Origin: Prorocentrum cordatum | Taxonomy: Eukaryota > Sar > Dinophyceae > Prorocentrales > Prorocentraceae | Length of the DNA stretch: 32,500 nt | Reading direction: 5' to 3' | Assembly: GCA_963575745.1 (NCBI GenBank) | Contig: CAUYUJ010017811.1 | Coordinates: 112,501 to 145,000, forward strand | Shown: piece by piece, positions 28,542 to 32,500 of the stretch | How positions within the stretch are numbered: the first letter of the stretch is position 1 | Layout of the letters: each line of letters begins with the position of its first letter | Notes under the pieces: generated by a model | Seen by the model: the letters and a program-made list of their open reading frames with translations, nothing else | What the model was told of the DNA's origin: nothing | Databases searched by the model: none | Made by a program: the position numbers and the translations under genes

Positions 28542-28622
28542 TCCTCCTCCTCCTCCTCCTCCTCCTCCTCTCCTCCTCCTCCTCCTCCTCCTCCTCCTCC
28601 TCCTCCTCCTCCTCCTCCTCCT
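28542..28622. repeat. (TCC)n microsatellite
   Basis: About 80 bp of TCC on the plus strand, interrupted once near 28570. It is the reverse complement of the GGA tract at 27680-27875. Confidence 0.95.
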
Positions 28623-28794
28623 ACTCCTATCCTTATTCCTTATTAGAATATACTCCTACTCCCCCCTCAGGCCGGCAGATAGGGGCCGCATCCGGGTGGT
28701 CCCATCCTAACCTGTAAAAAACAATACAAAATCAACATTTTTCTTATTTTTTCCTCTCGACATGGACGTCCTGTCGTCCACGGCGATAATCCAT

Positions 28795-28913
28795 TGCAAA
28801 AAATACCACAAAGAGCACACGCGCGCGTTCATGTCAGAATCCTACCGAACACCGTGTGTTTGCAAGCATTTCAACATAAAAACATCAAAAACCCAATGCT
28901 TTTTCACAAAAAT
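28795..28913. repeat. 119-bp dispersed direct repeat, copy 1
   Basis: Begins TGCAAAAAATACCACAAAG and ends TTTTTCACAAAAAT. It matches 29057-29175 at 118 of 119 positions. The two copies are separated by 143 bp of unrelated sequence. The repeat is AT-richer than its surroundings. It contains a short open frame starting MSESYRTPC, with no recognised match. Confidence 0.9.
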
Positions 28914-29056
28914 TGTACAAATTTCCCGCCCGGGCTCTCTTGCTGAAATCATAGGAAAACCATAGGAATCTTAAGAATTCGGTCAAATCCAGCGATTTCA
29001 CGTCATCGCGCGGTGCACTCGCGATGCTCTGTCATGCACCCAGGCCGCGAATCCTG

Positions 29057-29175
29057 TGCAAAAAATACCACAAAGAGCACACTCGCGCGTTCATGTCAGA
29101 ATCCTACCGAACACCGTGTGTTTGCAAGCATTTCAACATAAAAACATCAAAAACCCAATGCTTTTTCACAAAAAT
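29057..29175. repeat. 119-bp dispersed direct repeat, copy 2
   Basis: Differs from copy 1 only at 29083 (T for G). Flanks differ on both sides (ATGCTTTGG follows here, TGTACAAAT follows copy 1), so the repeat edges are sharp. Confidence 0.9.
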
Positions 29176-29465
29176 GCTTTGGGGTGTCCTGTCAGACCGT
29201 CGGGCTTCCTCCGGCCACCTCTGGCTTCCTGCGGTGTACCGGGCCATTCTCGACTCGTCTGGCAATGCGTGCGCGGCATTCAACACGCGCTCGCCAGTTC
29301 CCGTCGGCAACCGCCATCGCGGCCGCATCAGCTGTACCAAACCGGCTGGCCGGTGTGACTTCGGCCCCCAGTTGTGCCAGCTTTGCTTCTTATGTTGTGG
29401 GAGGGCGGGTGGGACTGGGCATGCCATGCTTGACTCGCTCGAGCTGGCTAGCTTGACTCCTACCT

Positions 29466-29575
29466 ACTCCTCCTACTCCTCCTCCTCCTCCTCCTCCTCC
29501 TCCTCCTCCTCCTCCTCCTCCTCCTCCTCCTCCTCCTCCTCCTCCTCCTCCTCCTCCTCCTCCTCCTCCTCCCTC
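29466..29575. repeat. (TCC)n microsatellite
   Basis: About 110 bp of TCC with few interruptions. It gives poly-Ser on plus and poly-Gly/Glu on minus, which creates a long but meaningless open frame across 29024-30445. Confidence 0.95.
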
Positions 29576-29868
29576 CTTGGCGGCCGCTCTCTGCTTTTCC
29601 GCTCGCCCCGTGCGCCTCGCGTCCAGCGCGCACCGCCGGTCTCGACCCACGCGCCTGCGCCCGCCGGCTTTACCGATTGGAAAGTTTGTTTCAACCAGCC
29701 TTGGCACTTTTCCTCGGCGCCGGCCTCCCCAGAGATCCAACGAATTGAAAAAATCACGACGGAGGTTGTTCCCATTTCTCGGCATCCAGTGGCCATTACC
29801 CGGCCTCGGGACCGACAAATAACGACTCTGGATGAAAAACCCGTCCTGGCGAATGGGGCCCCGCATTG

Positions 29869-29960
29869 GGGGTGGGGGGGGGGGAAAAACAAAAACAAAA
29901 AAACAAAAAAAACGACATCGGATTTCTGGGTCTGGGGGGGGGGGGGCGCTATCGGGCCAC
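29869..29960. repeat. Alternating G-run and A-run tract
   Basis: G-runs up to 10 long at about 29872-29883, then an A-rich AAAAAC array to 29912, then a further run of 12 or 13 G at about 29935-29947. Such homopolymers are prone to length errors. Confidence 0.8.
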
Positions 29961-31179
29961 AGCACAGGACCAGCAAGCATCGATGCAGGACGGAAAATTG
30001 CCCCTGGGCAGCGGGTCGGGACGCCTCTCGGCCGCGCACCGAAAATTGTGCCTCGTCGGATGTCTGGGCTGACCGGCCGCGGCGGCGCCCGGCACGTGAG
30101 CGCCTCCCTTCCCCTCCCCCCGCCCCGCGGCCGCTCCCGCCTGCCTCTTCCTCCTCCCGCCGCTGGTCAACTTGCGCTTCCCGCCGCCTGGACCGCCTGA
30201 GCGCGCGCGAGCGGACTGCCTCTGCCGCGCTGCGACGGGGGGAGCCCCTGGGGCGAGAGGCCCGTCACGGAAGCCAGGCGGTCGCAGACATGGATCAAGG
30301 GGGCGTGGCTCAGCGGCGGGTCCCGCTTCCATGGGAAATCGCGGAGTTCCGCAGCCGAGCGAGGCGGCACCGGCCGCATTCTGGGGAGGGCACCTCCCCC
30401 GATCCATGGATGAGGCGACCGCGCGCCAAATCCATGGATCGCTAATCCATGCTTGCGCGCCCCCGAGTCATCCAGCATCGCGCGTTTCCACCATTCGCGT
30501 TCGGCCGGGCGTGCTGGCTGGCACCCGCCACTGTCCGGGCGGCCCCCTTGGTGCCAGGAGCCCCACGCGCCCCGATGGAGGGCGCCTCGCAGTTGAGATC
30601 GCACCTGGCGCTTGCATGTCGCGGCAGAACAGAAGCGCAGCGGCCGCCCTTCCACGGAGCCGCGTAAGTATCCGCACTCCCATACATGGGCCGGCGCCGG
30701 GGCAAGCGGCGTGCGCAGGGCGCTGCGCGCTGTGCGGGGTCTGCGCGGTGTTCGGAGCACCTGCGTTCGCATGAGCCCACGTGTTTCGAAGAGACAAGCG
30801 GCATGAGCATGAACCTTCGAATGCCCATTCGGATTTCTTGAATCGGCGCTGGACCCCCTTGGCGGTGCCAGACTTCGAAAGCTTCTGTGCATTATGCGTT
30901 GTCTCATTAAGCTGTATCCTCTCACGTTTCTCTGGCAGCGATTGCTCGGTCGCCCATGCAAGACCCGCTCGGTTAGGATCTAGCTATGCGCTCGGCCCAG
31001 CGCTCCCGAACAGCGCGGCGTCTGGAGCAGATGAGGGGATGCGCGAATCGCGTCCTGTGTCATTCCGAACGCCTACCATCCTCCCAGGTACGGGTGGACG
31101 GAGTGCTTCGTCTCATCGTGGACCAGAGTTTACGAAGACAACGGGATGATTGGACCAACAATAGCGGACCGCGTCAGGG
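29961..31179. other. GC-rich spacer, no gene recognised
   Basis: Open frames up to 264 codons exist on both strands (for example minus 30961-30167), but none has a recognisable domain and they overlap each other, as expected in GC-rich DNA. An inverted pair CGATCCATGGAT and ATCCATGGATCG lies near 30399-30443. The cruciform relative at 30830-30869 lies within. Confidence 0.45.
30830..30869. repeat. Diverged copy of the 28150 cruciform left half
   Basis: CGGATTTCTTGAATCGGCGC then TGGACCCCCTTGGCGGTGCC matches the left arm and first hairpin start of 28150-28292 at about 34 of 40 positions. The right half is not found, so this copy is truncated or decayed. Confidence 0.65.
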
Positions 31180-31500
31180 GACGGAGAGGGGGAACAGAGA
31201 GACATAGAGAGAGAGACCAAAAAAATGTTAAAAAGAGAGGGAGGAAATGGTAAAACAATGGTTTAAAAAACAGAGAAAAGAGAGAAGGGGATGGAGGGAG
31301 AGAGGAAGAGAGGGTATTTATATTGAGAGGGATCTCATTGGGGTGCAGAGATCGAGAGAGAAGGATATCATGTATAAAAGTTGTCACACTTGCACATGCA
31401 CATACATCGATAGAGAGAAGTAGGGAGAGAGGGGAGAGACAGAGGGAGAGAGAGACAGAGGGAGAGAGAGCTAGTTACAAAGTAAAATTAATGAGAGAGG
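31180..31500. repeat. Purine-rich (GA)n and GAGAGA tract
   Basis: The plus strand is strongly A/G with many GAGAGAGA runs, broken by a few AT-rich stretches. No gene. Confidence 0.85.
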
Positions 31501-31699
31501 CAGGGAGATAGTAACAGAAGACGTGTACGCATACAGGCACACAACAGAACAAGCCAAGAAATGGTATACCATAGTACAGCAAGTAAAAATTCGGGGAGCA
31601 GCTGATGATCACCGATTCTGTTCGTGCAACACCAGGTCGGAATGTGCGTAAGACTAGGAGTGTTGGGAATGATTAGTCACGCAAGCAAGCAACACATAA

Positions 31700-31970
31700 A
31701 TGGTAGGAGGGCGGAGGAGGAGGAACACGAGGGGAGGGAGGACGAGGAGGAGGAGGAGGAGGAGGAAGAGGAGTGGAACGAAGGGGAGGAAGAGGAAGAC
31801 GACAAGGACCAGGATGGATAAGAATGATGACACATATGATGAAGAGGATGTGGATGAGGACGAGGATGAGGAGGAGGTTGCGGAGGAGGAGGAGGAGCAA
31901 GAGGGGCAGCAGGACCAGGAGAAGGAATAAGGAGGATGTTGAGGAGGAAGAAGGAGGCTGTGTAAGAAGA
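31700..31970. repeat. (GGA)n and GAC/GAT-rich purine tract
   Basis: GGAGGAGGA runs with GATGAG and GACGAG interspersed. Plus-strand frames give Glu/Asp-rich or Arg-rich strings. An acidic-tail coding exon cannot be excluded, but nothing around it supports one. Confidence 0.85.
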
Positions 31971-32411
31971 TAGAGCAAGCTCCCTCGCAACCAGCGAAGC
32001 TTAGAGACTTCAGTTGGAGCGGGGGGGAACCCCAGGTGCCCCTGGGGTCGGAGAAGGCTCGCCGCCCTGTTGTGCTCCGAACGGTACCCAACAACCGCTT
32101 CCTTCGGATCTTGGAAACCGTGCAACGTTGCAACCTCGTGCATACATAGAGGTTCGGGGCCTTCGAGCCCAGCCCGTAGGAGGCCCCCTCGGGCTCAAAA
32201 CCTGCAGAAACTCTCAGCTCTCCCACCCACAGAGCTCGGACTTCAGCGACCGACTCGGGCTCGGGGATGCCGCTGAGTTCGGAGTCAAGCCTCTCCACGG
32301 CCTGCTCCTCCTGTGTGGCTAGGACAGCATGTGCGCTCCCTGCACAGATCGAAGCAAGGCCCGTCCCAGACCGAGCGTTTTCTGTTCGCCAGCATCGCAC
32401 CCCATGCAAAA
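31971..32411. other. Spacer, no gene recognised
   Basis: Mixed-composition unique sequence. A small CCCCAGGTGCCCCTGGGG palindrome is seen at 32030-32047. No domain is recognised. Confidence 0.45.
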
Positions 32412-32500
32412 ATTAGCCTGGCGACGGACCCAATCATTTGCAGTTGTGCGTACCGCAATTGTGAGTATCTTCTTCGGTGTCGCTCCCTATGGGGCCAAGA
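32412..32500 (-). repeat. Composite cassette copy 6, reversed, cut by window end
   Basis: On the minus strand the 3' block reads CGAAGAAGATACTCACAATT, GCGGTACGCACAACTGCAAA, TGATTGGGTCC and GTCGCCAGGCTAAT. It joins the first monomer at the usual CGAAG junction near 32478. It is closest to the 3' block of copy 3 (shared AATTGCGGTACG). The array continues past 32500. Confidence 0.85.

Noticed and set aside
29024-30445. 473-codon plus-strand open frame
   Set aside because: It is held open by a TCC tract (poly-Ser) and GC-rich sequence. It starts inside or near the 119-bp repeat and has no domain.
30167-30961. 264-codon minus-strand open frame
   Set aside because: GC-rich with several overlapping open frames in the same interval. 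Composition-driven, and no motif was recognised.

Overview
The window looks like nuclear DNA of a dinoflagellate, perhaps Prorocentrum-like. It is GC-rich, has almost no intact genes, is packed with mini- and microsatellites, and carries a short interstitial run of the TTTAGGG telomere unit (3979-3997). It also holds the decayed remains of a retroelement whose gag-like, reverse transcriptase, tyrosine recombinase and methyltransferase-like segments match, as far as I can recall, a family abundant in dinoflagellate genomes. The organism call is inference. No bacterial-type operon, tRNA, rRNA or full dinoflagellate spliced-leader sequence was recognised, and no intact protein-coding gene can be defended.

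Layout. 1-3350: a chain of unrelated satellites (about 98-bp units, a G/T-only tract, an 11-bp C-rich minisatellite, a TA tract, a 15-bp minisatellite). 3351-4140: mostly unique, with the telomeric run. 4141-5700: two copies of a composite repeat, here called the cassette. It has a conserved 5' block, a variable array of about 90-bp monomers and a conserved 3' block; these two copies lie in opposite orientations. 5700-8345: about 70-bp, 18-bp, 11-bp and 43-bp satellites, with the 11-bp family present in both orientations. 8346-12100: mostly unique sequence, with a frameshifted coding relic (10084-10498), a small fold-back (10510-10652) and a 142-bp inverted-repeat element flanked by a 23-bp direct repeat (11866-12053). 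12130-17330: the decayed retroelement. 17600-20400: degenerate repeats and one exon-like stretch.

20401-22940: two cassettes head to tail, the first with an 877-bp higher-order duplication. 23000-23905: a cluster of inverted repeats, including a perfect 14-bp-arm palindrome, a MITE-like element with a 9-bp target duplication, and two larger fold-backs, one with nested hairpins. 24179-26340: an exon-like stretch, an array of about 125-bp units and a reversed cassette. 26770-32000: purine or pyrimidine tracts, a 143-bp cruciform-like element with two GC hairpins inside it and a degenerate relative 2.7 kb away, and a 119-bp dispersed duplication. 32412-32500: the start of another reversed cassette, cut by the window end.

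No gene pathway can be described. The window reads as a graveyard of a retroelement together with several small, apparently non-autonomous inverted-repeat elements. The best candidates for something undescribed are the cassette family, which combines inverted-repeat-like ends with an internal expandable satellite, and the small fold-backs with clear insertion footprints. Boundaries given for degenerate repeats are read by eye and are approximate.
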